A stretch of 64,000 nt of DNA from Ignavibacteriaceae bacterium (GTDB lineage Bacteria > Bacteroidota > Ignavibacteria > Ignavibacteriales > Ignavibacteriaceae), in assembly GCA_031292455.1 (NCBI GenBank), contig JARLHC010000151.1, forward strand, positions 1-64,000, read 5' to 3'. Below are positions 18,463-27,327 of this stretch, in pieces (the first letter of the stretch is position 1; the number at the start of each line of letters is the position of its first letter). The notes below the pieces were generated by a model, which worked only from the letters and a program-made list of their open reading frames with translations, did not search any database and was not told the DNA's origin. A program made the position numbers and the translations under genes.

Positions 18463-20298
18463 TTAATTTAAAGTAATCTTTTCAGAAGAATAGTAACCCT
18501 CTGTCCTTAACTGAATAATAAATATCTTAGATTTAATTTCACTAAAAGGGAGTTCAAATTGATAACTCCCTTCTTTTTTATAACCATAAAAAAGAGTTTT
18601 TATTTCTCTGCCTGACATATCGAACATTTTTAATCTTACTACCTCTGAGGAGCCCACATTGAAAAATACTGTAAAACCTAAACCACTATTTATTATTGAT
18701 AGAGAATTTTTATTAGATATAATCATATTTCCGGCTATCGAGACTGGTGGTACAGATATCCTGCAGTTATCATTACTTTCATTGCCGAATTTATCCATCG
18801 CAATAATTATATATTTAGCAGTTTGATTATTAGCCACCGTTTGAGTATCCAGCCATGCAGTTTTTGTTCCATATAGGACAGCTTTTATATTTCTGCTCCT
18901 CTCAATATCAACCTTTTCTGTGTCATCAAAACGGTAAATTGCAAAGTATCTTGCTTGTTCATAATCAGCTTCATTCCTTTGCTTCTGCCATTTTAATAAT
19001 ATCTTTCCATTATCTCTCTGAAATACTGCCTTGAAAGGCATTATCGGCTTAACATTATTTCTCTTTTCAATCTGAGGTGTAAGTGCATAATATTTATAGT
19101 ATTCATTATTTAAAGAGTCTTCTAATCCTAATGGATTTTTCAGATATGAACTGGTATTAAAAAAAATATTTCCTTTAATATTGTGCAAGCTCCTGTTCAA
19201 TCTTATCTGTGAAGGGATCTCACCTGCTTGTTGCCATGCAATATTTTTATCGGTACCTATTTTATAAACGGACTCCCCGGGATAAATATTCCTGCCGTAT
19301 GAATTATTATTCCACCATTCAGCCAGAAGCTTATAGTCGGCAGCCGAATAGCCGATGTTCCAGTATAACTGCGGTGCAAGATAATCTACCCAGCCTTCTT
19401 GTAACCATTTTCTTGAATCAGAATAAGTAGTGCTGAAACTTTCCGTACCTTCAGTTTTGGATCCTAAAGGGTCATCACTCCTATTCTTCCAAATGCCAAA
19501 AGGAGAGATACCGAATTTGACACCAGGTTTAACTTTCCTGATACTATCAGCAGCACTTTTTACAAAACGATTTATATTATCCCGCCGCCAATCGTCAGGA
19601 TTCTTAATACCCCGTGAGTATCGAGCAAATGTTCTTTCATCATGGAATTTTCTGCCATTCACAGGATACGGATAAAAGTAATCGTCAAAATGAACCCCGT
19701 CAATTTCGTATCTTCTAACAACATCCATAATAACTTTAAGTACATAATCTCTTACTTCCGGAATCCCGGGATTCAGCCATTTTAATTTTCCATATTCAAT
19801 ATTCCATTCAGGATGCTTTCGTGATACATGCTCTGCACAAATATTATTTAAATTTATGTTCATTACACTCCGGAAAGGATTGAACCATACATGAAGTTCA
19901 ATTCCCCTCTTGTGGCTCTCGTCAATTATGAATTTCAATGGATCGTAAAAGGGTGCTGGGCTTCTTCCTTGTTTACCGGTTAGCCATTCGCTCCATGGTT
20001 CTATGGCACTTTCATAAAATGCATCGCATGATGCACGAACCTGCACAAATACTGCATTGAACTTATCTTTTTTTAAATGGTCTATAATATCAATAAATTC
20101 TTTTTTCTGTTCTTCAGATGTTAGGTCTTTTCCGGAAGGCCAGTCTATGTTCTCTACAGTCGCAATCCAAATTCCCCTTAATTCCCTCTTTGGATCTGTA
20201 TCCTGAGATAAACTCATTGAGTTAAATAAAATTATGAATAGTAGGATGCCGAATTTGATAAAAGTGTAGCTACAGTAATAGCGCCTAATATCTGTCAA
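18463..20298 (-). CDS. Secreted glycoside hydrolase-like protein (GHL10/DUF187) with C-terminal sorting-like segment
   Basis: About 611 residues. The catalytic-like barrel starts at [19 protein letters not shown] and includes [44 protein letters not shown] and [13 protein letters not shown], matching the GHL10 family; substrate probably a cell-wall or other glycan. A fibronectin-like stretch follows ([11 protein letters not shown]...). The last ~80 residues ([16 protein letters not shown] ... SEKITLN) resemble type IX secretion sorting domains. I chose the in-frame TTG at 20296-20298, which gives a short N-terminus before the signal peptide and overlaps lptB by 14 bp; the frame extends upstream to 20361. 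Confidence 0.8.
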   Translation of the reverse strand: MTDIRRYYCSYTFIKFGILLFIILFNSMSLSQDTDPKRELRGIWIATVENIDWPSGKDLTSEEQKKEFIDIIDHLKKDKFNAVFVQVRASCDAFYESAIEPWSEWLTGKQGRSPAPFYDPLKFIIDESHKRGIELHVWFNPFRSVMNINLNNICAEHVSRKHPEWNIEYGKLKWLNPGIPEVRDYVLKVIMDVVRRYEIDGVHFDDYFYPYPVNGRKFHDERTFARYSRGIKNPDDWRRDNINRFVKSAADSIRKVKPGVKFGISPFGIWKNRSDDPLGSKTEGTESFSTTYSDSRKWLQEGWVDYLAPQLYWNIGYSAADYKLLAEWWNNNSYGRNIYPGESVYKIGTDKNIAWQQAGEIPSQIRLNRSLHNIKGNIFFNTSSYLKNPLGLEDSLNNEYYKYYALTPQIEKRNNVKPIMPFKAVFQRDNGKILLKWQKQRNEADYEQARYFAIYRFDDTEKVDIERSRNIKAVLYGTKTAWLDTQTVANNQTAKYIIIAMDKFGNESNDNCRISVPPVSIAGNMIISNKNSLSIINSGLGFTVFFNVGSSEVVRLKMFDMSGREIKTLFYGYKKEGSYQFELPFSEIKSKIFIIQLRTEGYYSSEKITLN

Positions 20299-21022
20299 GT
20301 TTAAACTTTTCTCCAAGATAAAGTTTCTTGACTTCTTCGTCATTTGCAAGTTCCTGGGCATTGCCTGATTTAAAGATTTCCCCGTTTATAAGTATATATG
20401 CTTTATCTACAATACTTAAAGTTTCATGTACATTATGATCTGTAATTAAAACGCCGATTCCCCTGTTCTTTAAGTTTGCAACAATTTTCATAATGTCTTC
20501 TACTGCAATAGGATCAACTCCGGCAAAAGGTTCATCAAGTAAGATGAAAGATGGGTCAATAGCAAGGGCGCGGGCAATTTCAGTTCTTCGCCTTTCTCCA
20601 CCACTGAGCTGAAATGCCATGTGTTTTCTTAAATGTACAACTCCTAGATCTACAAGCAGCTTCTCGCACTTCTCCTTCTGATCTGCAGTTTTCAGGTTGG
20701 TCATTTGAAGGATTGCCATAAGATTCTCTTCCACAGTAAGCCTTCTGAATATCGAGGCCTCCTGAGGCAGATAACCTATACCCATTCTTGCCCTTTTATA
20801 CATTGCAATTTTGGTTATCTCCTTGTTATCAAGGAATACCTGTCCTTTATCAGGTTTGATCATTCCAACAATCATATAAAAAGTAGTTGTTTTCCCGGCA
20901 CCGTTGGGACCCAATAGGCCAACAATTTCTCCCTTTGATACCTCTATGGAGACTTTATTTACTACTGCTCTTCTCTTATAAATTTTTATGAGGTTGTCGC
21001 TTCTTAACGTATTTTCGTTCAT
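20285..21022 (-). CDS. lptB: LPS export ABC transporter ATPase LptB
   Basis: 245 residues. LptB powers extraction of LPS from the inner membrane with LptF/G. Motifs: Walker [19 protein letters not shown]-loop region [12 protein letters not shown], signature [15 protein letters not shown], Walker [20 protein letters not shown] and H-loop [10 protein letters not shown]. The DPIAVEDI segment after Walker B is specific to LptB. It overlaps the lptA-like gene by 4 bp. No lptF/lptG occurs in this window. The C-terminus ends at [10 protein letters not shown], the normal length. Confidence 0.96.
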   Translation of the reverse strand: MNENTLRSDNLIKIYKRRAVVNKVSIEVSKGEIVGLLGPNGAGKTTTFYMIVGMIKPDKGQVFLDNKEITKIAMYKRARMGIGYLPQEASIFRRLTVEENLMAILQMTNLKTADQKEKCEKLLVDLGVVHLRKHMAFQLSGGERRRTEIARALAIDPSFILLDEPFAGVDPIAVEDIMKIVANLKNRGIGVLITDHNVHETLSIVDKAYILINGEIFKSGNAQELANDEEVKKLYLGEKFKLDRY

Positions 21023-22476
21023 CTCTTTATCAAATCTTCCTTTGTAGGTCTGTTAGTAAAAAGAACATATCCCGGCAGAGTATAGGATAATTCCCTGTGC
21101 TCTACCATCTTTTCAGGGTATAGATCACTTTTGACAAATCCCTGCATCTTTATTTGATCAGTTTTCCTATTTTTAAAAAGAATCAGAGCATTCTGTGAAG
21201 ATGACTTTGTTAGCCCGTTACCCGCATTATTTTCGTAATGATAATAAATGCTAAGTACCTGGTTTCTCACTTCAGTTGAAGTTATTCCTGTTGAATCAAA
21301 TGAAATAAATATTGTATCGCCTGATATCTGGTCATATCTTTTCGTATAAATTTGGTTTTGAGAGAGCAAGAATGCATTGCCGATTACATCAATCAGTTTT
21401 AGCCTGTTGTTAACCAAATGGATATTAATGGAGTCGCCGGTCATCTGCGTATTTTCATTCCACATCACCGGCTGAGGTCTTACTTGCCCCATTTTCTTTG
21501 TAATTATTCTTCCTGGCTTTTTGAAATAAATAGAATAATCATTTCTTGATGCGAATGTACCGCGTACTATTTTTACACTATCTTTCGCCTCAAACCTATT
21601 TAAAGAATCACGATATGCTTCCATAATTTCTGATCGTATTACAAGTGTATCAACTTGTACACTACTTTTTATATTAATTCCACGCTCTATTGTAGAATCC
21701 TGTACGGGGCCATAAACTTTTTCTGAATCTGTATTTAACGTTGTATCCTGAGTTATTGTTGAATCTATTTGAATAAGGAGAGGGTTCTTATTTATCAAAG
21801 TATATGATCTTTCCGCATAATCCTCAAGATGGTCCCCATAAATAACAACATTATTCCCTGAGTTAAGTATTTTAACATTCTTGTTGGCAAATGTGACCCT
21901 GCTTGTTCTGAAATGCTCAAGAGAATCGGCATAAATTGTATTTGTTGAATCGATTATTTTAACATGACCCGTAGCCACCATCCGGTTCTGCAATTTATAA
22001 TATGTCATCACGTCGGAAGTCAGAGTAGATGAAGAATCATACATCTTGACATCCCCCTGGAAAAATGCCCTGTCTTCCCTGAAGAAATAATCACCTGAAT
22101 CTGCAACCAGAATAACCTTGGTATCATTAAGCCTAATCCCGGAAACACTTCGGGTTCTTTTTTGATTTCCGAAATAGTTTGCCTTCGGCGTAATAATAGT
22201 GAGCGTATCCTGTTTTGCAACTACATTGCCTTCAAGATCAGCATCATTTCGAGAAAGATATTGTACTGCTTTTTCACAAGTAATAATTAGTTTTCCCTGT
22301 GTCAAAACTACATGTCCGTATACTTCGCGGATTGATTCGCCATCAACCATTTTCCCTTTTAAACTATCGCCAACAACAGTAATATATTGATCCTGCTGCG
22401 CCTGCTTCTGAATCTGCGGGATACAATAACTTCCTGCCGAAACAACCAGACACACTATTAATAAGAGTTTACTCAA
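21019..22476 (-). CDS. OstA/LptA-like LPS transport periplasmic protein, long form
   Basis: 485 residues, far longer than Enterobacterial LptA (about 185). A signal peptide ([18 protein letters not shown]) precedes repeated beta-strand units of the OstA/LptA kind, such as [52 protein letters not shown] and [11 protein letters not shown]. These stack into a beta-jellyroll bridge that carries LPS. Overlaps with lptB (4 bp) and lptC (4 bp) place it in the export operon. It lacks an LptD barrel. It may span more of the periplasm than a single LptA; that is inference. Confidence 0.88.
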   Translation of the reverse strand: MSKLLLIVCLVVSAGSYCIPQIQKQAQQDQYITVVGDSLKGKMVDGESIREVYGHVVLTQGKLIITCEKAVQYLSRNDADLEGNVVAKQDTLTIITPKANYFGNQKRTRSVSGIRLNDTKVILVADSGDYFFREDRAFFQGDVKMYDSSSTLTSDVMTYYKLQNRMVATGHVKIIDSTNTIYADSLEHFRTSRVTFANKNVKILNSGNNVVIYGDHLEDYAERSYTLINKNPLLIQIDSTITQDTTLNTDSEKVYGPVQDSTIERGINIKSSVQVDTLVIRSEIMEAYRDSLNRFEAKDSVKIVRGTFASRNDYSIYFKKPGRIITKKMGQVRPQPVMWNENTQMTGDSINIHLVNNRLKLIDVIGNAFLLSQNQIYTKRYDQISGDTIFISFDSTGITSTEVRNQVLSIYYHYENNAGNGLTKSSSQNALILFKNRKTDQIKMQGFVKSDLYPEKMVEHRELSYTLPGYVLFTNRPTKEDLIKR

Positions 22477-23009
22477 AGTGTATCCCGTTTTGCTGTATAT
22501 GTAGGATTACCAATGACATAATTTCTTAAACTTTGATCGGATTCAAATCCATAGCCCTGTATCTTTTCCTTAGGAGACACTATTGTAACAAATTTATCTG
22601 AAACTATTTTCCTATCTTTATTCCTCCACATCAGTTCAGAAGTAGTAATTGTAACCCCGCTGTCGCTGACCACTACCACACTGTCTTTTGCCCACAAATT
22701 CTGTGTTGCATCATCAACCCTTCCCCTTTTTGAAGTTAAGGTGGAAGTATGAACCTGGTTTTCATCATAGAAATCAACTTTTACACTGCTGTCCAACAAG
22801 GTTTCCTGTGTATCATAAAAAACCCTGATGTGTCCGGTATGAAGTACGGCTTTCGTCTTGCCAGAATCGGTAAAGGTAACTTTTGCATTAAAGCTTTCCT
22901 GAGATGGTAATTTTTCAAGCTGGATGTTTGAAATAATAGATGGCTGAACCCTTTGCTCCTGGCATCCGTAAAAAGTCATAATAAGTAAAATGCTTACGCA
23001 AATCCTCAT
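22473..23009 (-). CDS. lptC: LptC-like LPS export lipoprotein
   Basis: 178 residues. The start MRICVSILLIMTFYGC has a lipoprotein-like signal with Cys16, though FYG is a loose lipobox; classical LptC instead has an uncleaved anchor. The body is a beta-jellyroll with LPSQESFNAKVTFTDSGKTKAVLHTGHIRV... and the LTSKRGRVDDATQNLWAKDSVVV strand pair typical of Bacteroidetes LptC. It hands LPS from LptB2FG to LptA. It overlaps kdsD and the lptA-like gene by 4 bp each, so the operon is tightly coupled. Confidence 0.88.
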   Translation of the reverse strand: MRICVSILLIMTFYGCQEQRVQPSIISNIQLEKLPSQESFNAKVTFTDSGKTKAVLHTGHIRVFYDTQETLLDSSVKVDFYDENQVHTSTLTSKRGRVDDATQNLWAKDSVVVVSDSGVTITTSELMWRNKDRKIVSDKFVTIVSPKEKIQGYGFESDQSLRNYVIGNPTYTAKRDTL

Positions 23010-23989
23010 CTTTGTTTTAATCCAAGGTTAATAAGATCGTGCAGGTGAACAATTCCGACAGGTCGGTTCTGCTCATCTGTTATTATTAGTGCCATAATCT
23101 TAAAATTCTCCATCTGCTGCAAGGCAAAAGAAGCAAGATAATTGGGGCTCATAACCTTCGGATTTATGGTCATAATATCTTTTGCATGAAGATCCTTGAT
23201 ATCAAGTGTTCTCTCAAGAAGTCTCCTTAAATCGCCATCTGTAATTATACCTGTTAAAATTCCCCTTTCATTAACAACGCATGTAGTGCCAAGTCGTTTT
23301 ATAGTAATTTCAAGAATAGAATCTTTTATAGAAGCTGATTCCTTTACAATTGGTATCTTGTCTCCCTGTATCATTATTTCTTTTATTTCCAGTGAAAGCC
23401 GCTTTCCCAGGCTTCCTCCGGGGTGAAGATAGGCGAAATCATCTACTGTAAAACCTCTCATTTGTAAAAGTGCAACTGAAAGCGCATCCCCAAGGACTAA
23501 AGTAGCTGTCGTAGAGGAAGTTGGAGCAAGGTCATGAGGGCAGGCTTCTTCTTTAACTGCGATGCTTAGAAATATATCGCACTCATGTCCTAATCTTGAA
23601 TCTCTGTCTCCCCCCATACCTATAAGCCTTACCTGAAGTCTCTTTAACAATGGAATTAGGTTGGCAATTTCTTCAGTATTTCCACTTTTGGAAATAAGAA
23701 TTGCTACATCTTCTTTCCTTACCATTCCAAGATCTCCATGCAGTGCATCTGTTGGATGCAGAAAGATAGCAGGAGTTCCTGTTGAATTTAATGTGGCAAC
23801 AATCTTTCTGGCAATAAGTCCTGATTTCCCCATTCCTGTTAAAACAACCCTTCCTTTGCATTCAAAGATAGTTAAAACTGCTTTGGCAAATTCTTCATCG
23901 ATACTATTTATTAGTCCTGCAATTGCTTCACATTCAATCTGAACAACTGATTTCCCTTTTTCAATAATTTCTTCTTTAGTCAATTTCAT
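23006..23989 (-). CDS. kdsD: Arabinose-5-phosphate isomerase (KdsD/KpsF family)
   Basis: 327 residues. It interconverts ribulose 5-phosphate and arabinose 5-phosphate, the precursor of Kdo. The SIS domain shows GMGKSGLIARKIVATLNSTG, LHPTDALHGDLGMV and ISKSGNTEEI; two CBS domains follow (about residues 205-327, e.g. GTTCVVNERGILTGIITDGDLRR). Length and domain order match KdsD/KpsF/GutQ. Its neighbours kdsA and lptCAB support the Kdo role over GutQ. Confidence 0.95.
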   Translation of the reverse strand: MKLTKEEIIEKGKSVVQIECEAIAGLINSIDEEFAKAVLTIFECKGRVVLTGMGKSGLIARKIVATLNSTGTPAIFLHPTDALHGDLGMVRKEDVAILISKSGNTEEIANLIPLLKRLQVRLIGMGGDRDSRLGHECDIFLSIAVKEEACPHDLAPTSSTTATLVLGDALSVALLQMRGFTVDDFAYLHPGGSLGKRLSLEIKEIMIQGDKIPIVKESASIKDSILEITIKRLGTTCVVNERGILTGIITDGDLRRLLERTLDIKDLHAKDIMTINPKVMSPNYLASFALQQMENFKIMALIITDEQNRPVGIVHLHDLINLGLKQR

Positions 23990-24011
23990 ATACCTTTGGG
24001 ATTATTTTTAT

Positions 24012-24665
24012 CTACAATAATTTTCTTCGCATATATTTATTGTACTGTTCAAACGCTTTTTTTAATTCCTGGTCATTGTATATCCCTAAATTATTAAAAA
24101 ATAAATTAGGATTTAATGCCTTTTCCGCATTTCTTTCATTCCTTATGAGCATAAGACTGTTATAATAATTGCTTAAAGGTATTAAATGATTAACCCCTGA
24201 AGATGATTCATATAACCAAATCTTCTTTTCTTCCGGTACAACTGCCAGTATAAACTCTTCTGGCCTGATAGCTATCTCCCTAACTTTTGAATCCGAAAAT
24301 GGAGATCTATCCCCTGGTATCCAGGAAGAATAACTCTTTAAATTATAACTTTCATCAAAGTTTTCGTTTACATCCTGACCAAACCAGACTTCAATTTTAT
24401 TCTCAGTTTCTTCGTGAATTAAAAGATCAAACTCACCTTTATCGGAATGAAAAATACCAAGTGAAAATACAGGAGACGATAGAAATGAAAAGTCTGGTTC
24501 AGGTTCATTTTCCCCCAAAATATAACTTCCAACTCCCGAATTCCCTTCCCCTAGTACCATCATTCTATCAATTTTATTTCTGTAGAGGTTGTATCCCGGT
24601 TTATTTTCCGGCAGAATCATAAAAAGACATTTTTTTTCAACGCCTGTAATTTCTCTGGGGTACAA
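24012..24665 (-). CDS. Unknown protein within the Kdo/LPS operon
   Basis: 217 residues, no signal peptide or membrane span. I do not recognise a domain. It is acidic in the middle, has a Trp/Tyr-rich beta-like segment (KIEVWFGQDVNENFDESYNL, KKIWLYESSSG) and ends in a helical, basic stretch (KKAFEQYNKYMRRKLL). It lies between kdsA (26-bp gap) and kdsD (22-bp gap) on the same strand, so it is almost certainly co-transcribed with Kdo synthesis. Kdo 8-phosphate phosphatase (KdsC) would be expected at such a place, but no HAD motif (DxDGxxT) is present. Function unknown. Confidence 0.72.
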   Translation of the reverse strand: MYPREITGVEKKCLFMILPENKPGYNLYRNKIDRMMVLGEGNSGVGSYILGENEPEPDFSFLSSPVFSLGIFHSDKGEFDLLIHEETENKIEVWFGQDVNENFDESYNLKSYSSWIPGDRSPFSDSKVREIAIRPEEFILAVVPEEKKIWLYESSSGVNHLIPLSNYYNSLMLIRNERNAEKALNPNLFFNNLGIYNDQELKKAFEQYNKYMRRKLL

Positions 24666-24691
24666 TCTATTCTCTAACTGCGATTAATTAT

Positions 24692-25513
24692 TTAAAGCCT
24701 AACTGATTTAACAACCTCATCAATCCTTTTGACCATAATAAGCAGATCTTTCAATTCATCTAGCGGAAGTTGACTTGCAGCATCACTCATTGCTTTTTTA
24801 GGATTTGGATGCACCTCCAGGAACAATGCATCAATCCCTACTGCAGTTGCTGCTTGGGCTATAGGTTTAATAAAATTAGCCTGCCCTCCGGTTATTCCGT
24901 CTGCACTTGGTATCTGAACCGAATGTGTCGCATCCATTACTACCGGGTATCCTAAATCTTTCATGATGACGAGCCCCCTCATATCTACTACAAGATTATG
25001 ATATCCGAATGATGAGCCTCTTTCGGTTAATAATACTTTTTTATTTCCTGCTGCCAGAATCTTTCCTGCTGCAAACTTCATGTCGCCAGGCGCTAAGAAC
25101 TGGCCTTTCTTTATATTTACAACTTTACCTGTCAGGGCTGCAGCCCTTAATAATTCAGTCTGACGGCAAAGAAAAGCAGGTATCTGAAGAATGTCCACGT
25201 ATTGAGCGGCTAATATTGCATCGGCAACAGTATGAATATCCGTAATTATTGGCACTTCATAAGTTTTTTTCACTTCGTCAAGTATCATAAGAGCATCTTT
25301 ATCACCAATGCCTATGAAAGAATCGTCGCTTGTCCTGTTTGCTTTTTTAAAGCTGGATTTGAATATAAAGGGAATGTTTAATTCAGAAGTTATTTCCTTT
25401 ATCCTTAATGCAGTTGTCATTACAATTTCCCTGCTTTCAATTACACAAGGACCAGCAATTAGCACAATTGGATTTCCCCCGCCTATTTTGATTCCGTTTA
25501 CTTCAATTATCAT
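24692..25513 (-). CDS. kdsA: 3-deoxy-8-phosphooctulonate (Kdo-8-P) synthase
   Basis: 273 residues. It condenses arabinose 5-phosphate with phosphoenolpyruvate to Kdo 8-phosphate. Signature segments: LIAGPCVIESREI, FKSSFKKANRTSDDSF, ITDIHTVADA, LQIPAFLCRQTELL, VNIKKGQFLAP, LTERGSSFGYHNLVVDMRGL, VMDATHSVQ and LEVHPNPKKAMSDAASQL. Asn64-type (Cys-lacking) versus metal-dependent class was not resolved; KIGGGNPIVL at the start is normal. It begins the Kdo/LPS stretch after the small zinc-ribbon gene. Confidence 0.96.
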   Translation of the reverse strand: MIIEVNGIKIGGGNPIVLIAGPCVIESREIVMTTALRIKEITSELNIPFIFKSSFKKANRTSDDSFIGIGDKDALMILDEVKKTYEVPIITDIHTVADAILAAQYVDILQIPAFLCRQTELLRAAALTGKVVNIKKGQFLAPGDMKFAAGKILAAGNKKVLLTERGSSFGYHNLVVDMRGLVIMKDLGYPVVMDATHSVQIPSADGITGGQANFIKPIAQAATAVGIDALFLEVHPNPKKAMSDAASQLPLDELKDLLIMVKRIDEVVKSVRL

Positions 25514-25559
25514 AAATTTTAAAGATTGTTATTCTATAAAAAACTAATTACCGGGACAT

Positions 25560-25802
25560 TTAATTCATGCTGCATGCTCCCCCTGCACAACCGCATCCGC
25601 CTGAGGGAATATTACAGTTTCCCTGCGAACAGGGTGATTCTAGTGAATGTGTATGTACTGAAGGGCTAAATGACGAAAATAATTTCTTTATTGTTTTTGA
25701 ATCGCATTCAGGGCATGTAACCTCATCCTGTTTTCCACTTGATTTATGTAAAACTTCAAATTTTGTATTACATGAAGAACATTTATATTCAAATACCGGC
25801 AT
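25560..25802 (-). CDS. FmdB-type zinc-ribbon protein
   Basis: 80 residues. The N-terminal MPVFEYKCSSCNTKFEVL and CPECDSKTIKKLFSSFSP form the two CxxC knuckles of an FmdB/putative regulatory zinc ribbon. The C-terminus is unusually rich in Cys and Gly (NCNIPSGGCGCAGGACSMN), as in several FmdB proteins. A role in regulation or in cofactor/metal handling is often proposed but not proven. It is 46 bp upstream of kdsA on the same strand. Confidence 0.85.
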   Translation of the reverse strand: MPVFEYKCSSCNTKFEVLHKSSGKQDEVTCPECDSKTIKKLFSSFSPSVHTHSLESPCSQGNCNIPSGGCGCAGGACSMN

Positions 25803-25867
25803 AACTTTGATCCGTAATTTATTTTTTTATCATTATAAATATAATAAATTCTGCAGACTTGAACTGC

Positions 25868-26464
25868 CTATTCTCTTTTGTAAGCTTCCCGAGCCTCTTC
25901 TACATCCGCTATATATTCAAACACTTTCATACCGAATTCTAACCATGCATCCTCTATAGGTTTATTAACCAGATCTTCAATTATACCTTTTACATATTTA
26001 CCCGATTGGTTTCTTCCGCCTAAAACCTTTATTATTCCTAATTTGTACACAGCTAAAGCCCAGTCAGTTAAATAATTTTTGTCAATCAGAAGGTCATCTA
26101 TCCTTTTAAATGCATACTCAAGATAAAGGCATTGTGCCATAATTGAAAATGCCGGGTCAAATGGGCGGAATACTTTTCTTCTATTTAATCTCCCGGGCAT
26201 AAATCTCTTCAGATCATTCCACATTTTTTCAGTGAATTGGCTTAAACCCTTTGCATCTCTTGCTTTATTTACTGCTTTGGGATTGAAGTTGCTTTCACAT
26301 TTTATCTGGGATTTAAGGAACAACCAGTCAATACCGAATTCCTCGCCGTATTTATGGAAAAGGTCATCGTATTTGTTTTCATTAAGACTCTTTATGACTT
26401 TCCGGGAATAATTATTTGTCTGAAAACTGATTCCTTTTGCTTTTTTAAGTTTTAAAACATTCAT
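25868..26464 (-). CDS. Lytic transglycosylase-like (SLT domain) protein
   Basis: 198 residues. The SLT/goose-lysozyme-like core begins at YGEEFGIDWLFLKSQIKCESNFNPKAVN, with the probable catalytic Glu in KCESNF, followed by DAKGLSQFTEKMWNDL (the G-L-x-Q-x-x-x-x-x-W motif). Such enzymes cleave glycan strands to anhydromuropeptides. No signal peptide is visible, which is odd for a periplasmic enzyme and recalls phage-type or non-classically exported proteins; no phage genes adjoin it. It begins the minus-strand run leading into fmdB and kdsA. Confidence 0.8.
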   Translation of the reverse strand: MNVLKLKKAKGISFQTNNYSRKVIKSLNENKYDDLFHKYGEEFGIDWLFLKSQIKCESNFNPKAVNKARDAKGLSQFTEKMWNDLKRFMPGRLNRRKVFRPFDPAFSIMAQCLYLEYAFKRIDDLLIDKNYLTDWALAVYKLGIIKVLGGRNQSGKYVKGIIEDLVNKPIEDAWLEFGMKVFEYIADVEEAREAYKRE

Positions 26465-26793
26465 TTAGATATCTCCAAAAAAGGTAAATGTTAAAATATA
26501 AAATCCATACGGCACTTTCCTGTTATTTTTTGAAAGACTATCTGTTTTAGCACAATTCAATTCGCTATTAACCTTGATTTGATTATTTAATTAGCCAATT
26601 TTGATGTTATTGACCTGTAACACCAAAGCCACAGATTATGAGTCATCTGTGCCGCAATTCATATTTCAGTATTAATCCCATGGGTAACTTGATGTGTCAT
26701 AATTTCGATTTAGTTTTTGTCTTAACAATTAATGAATGTCTGTACTTTAGTTGATTTTTACAAACGATTTCATAATTCCGATAGGAGGTGGCT
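26465..26793. other. 329-bp divergent intergenic region
   Basis: Lies between the transglycosylase gene (minus) and a small membrane-protein gene (plus), so promoters for both are expected here. The only structure found is a 7-bp inverted repeat CACAGAT-TATGAGTC-ATCTGTG (26630-26651). A minus-strand open frame (26697-26915) overlaps the plus gene and appears to be chance. No RNA gene was recognised. Confidence 0.5.
26630..26651. repeat. Short inverted repeat in a divergent promoter region
   Basis: CACAGAT and ATCTGTG flank 8 bp. No T-tract follows on either strand, so it is not a standard terminator. An operator is possible, but a 7-bp arm is not rare by chance. Confidence 0.3.
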
Positions 26794-27147
26794 ATGAATA
26801 ACCCGATTAATTTAAAAACATTCCTGATTTTTTTGGGCCTTATCATCTTTCTTGTTATATCTTCCATTGCAATGAATCCTCCAAAAGAAAGATATATGGT
26901 CGAGATCAGGCACACTCCTGAAGAGTGCCTGAATGTTCTCGATAAAATAAAAGATAAAGACGCTAAGCTGCTTCAGAAAATGGAGTGGGGCTGCATGTCA
27001 GGGGATCATACTGGTTATATGGTTGTAAATGCCTCAAGTGAACAGGATGCCTTAAAAGGTATACCAGCTGATTTTAATGCTAAAGCTTATAAACTTGCTA
27101 AATTTACACCAAAGCAGATTGAAGAATTTCATAAGATGAAGAAGTAA
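26794..27147 (+). CDS. Small membrane-anchored protein of unknown function
   Basis: 117 residues from the ATG at 26794, which sits 5 bp after a perfect AGGAGG (26783-26788); a GTG two codons upstream overlaps that site and is rejected. One hydrophobic span (TFLIFLGLIIFLVISSIAM, about residues 8-26) anchors it. The soluble part begins RYMVEIRHTPEECLNVLDKI and alternates strand and helix, recalling ferredoxin-like dimeric alpha/beta-barrel proteins that bind small molecules, but I cannot name the family. A strong terminator follows, so it is monocistronic. Confidence 0.72.
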   Translation: MNNPINLKTFLIFLGLIIFLVISSIAMNPPKERYMVEIRHTPEECLNVLDKIKDKDAKLLQKMEWGCMSGDHTGYMVVNASSEQDALKGIPADFNAKAYKLAKFTPKQIEEFHKMKK

Positions 27148-27169
27148 AAAGATCCCAAACTGTAAATGT

Positions 27170-27206
27170 ATACCCTTCCTGCATAATTGGGGAAGGGTAT
27201 TTTTTT
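27170..27206 (+). terminator. Intrinsic terminator
   Basis: A perfect 10-bp stem, ATACCCTTCC (27170-27179) with GGAAGGGTAT (27191-27200), an 11-nt loop, and a seven-T run (27200-27206). It ends the small membrane-protein gene, 22 bp after its stop. Confidence 0.9.
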
Positions 27207-27327
27207 ATATTGGTGATAAAATTAATATAATACTCATCTCAGAAATTCAATTCCAGCATTGCATTAAATGTTATTTATCGGTATTATTTCCGGCAATTAA
27301 ATTTCATATCACATAAAAACAAAGATT

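Noticed and set aside
26697-26915. Minus-strand open frame overlapping the small membrane protein gene
   Set aside because: The plus-strand gene has a perfect Shine-Dalgarno and a terminator; the antisense frame is a shadow.
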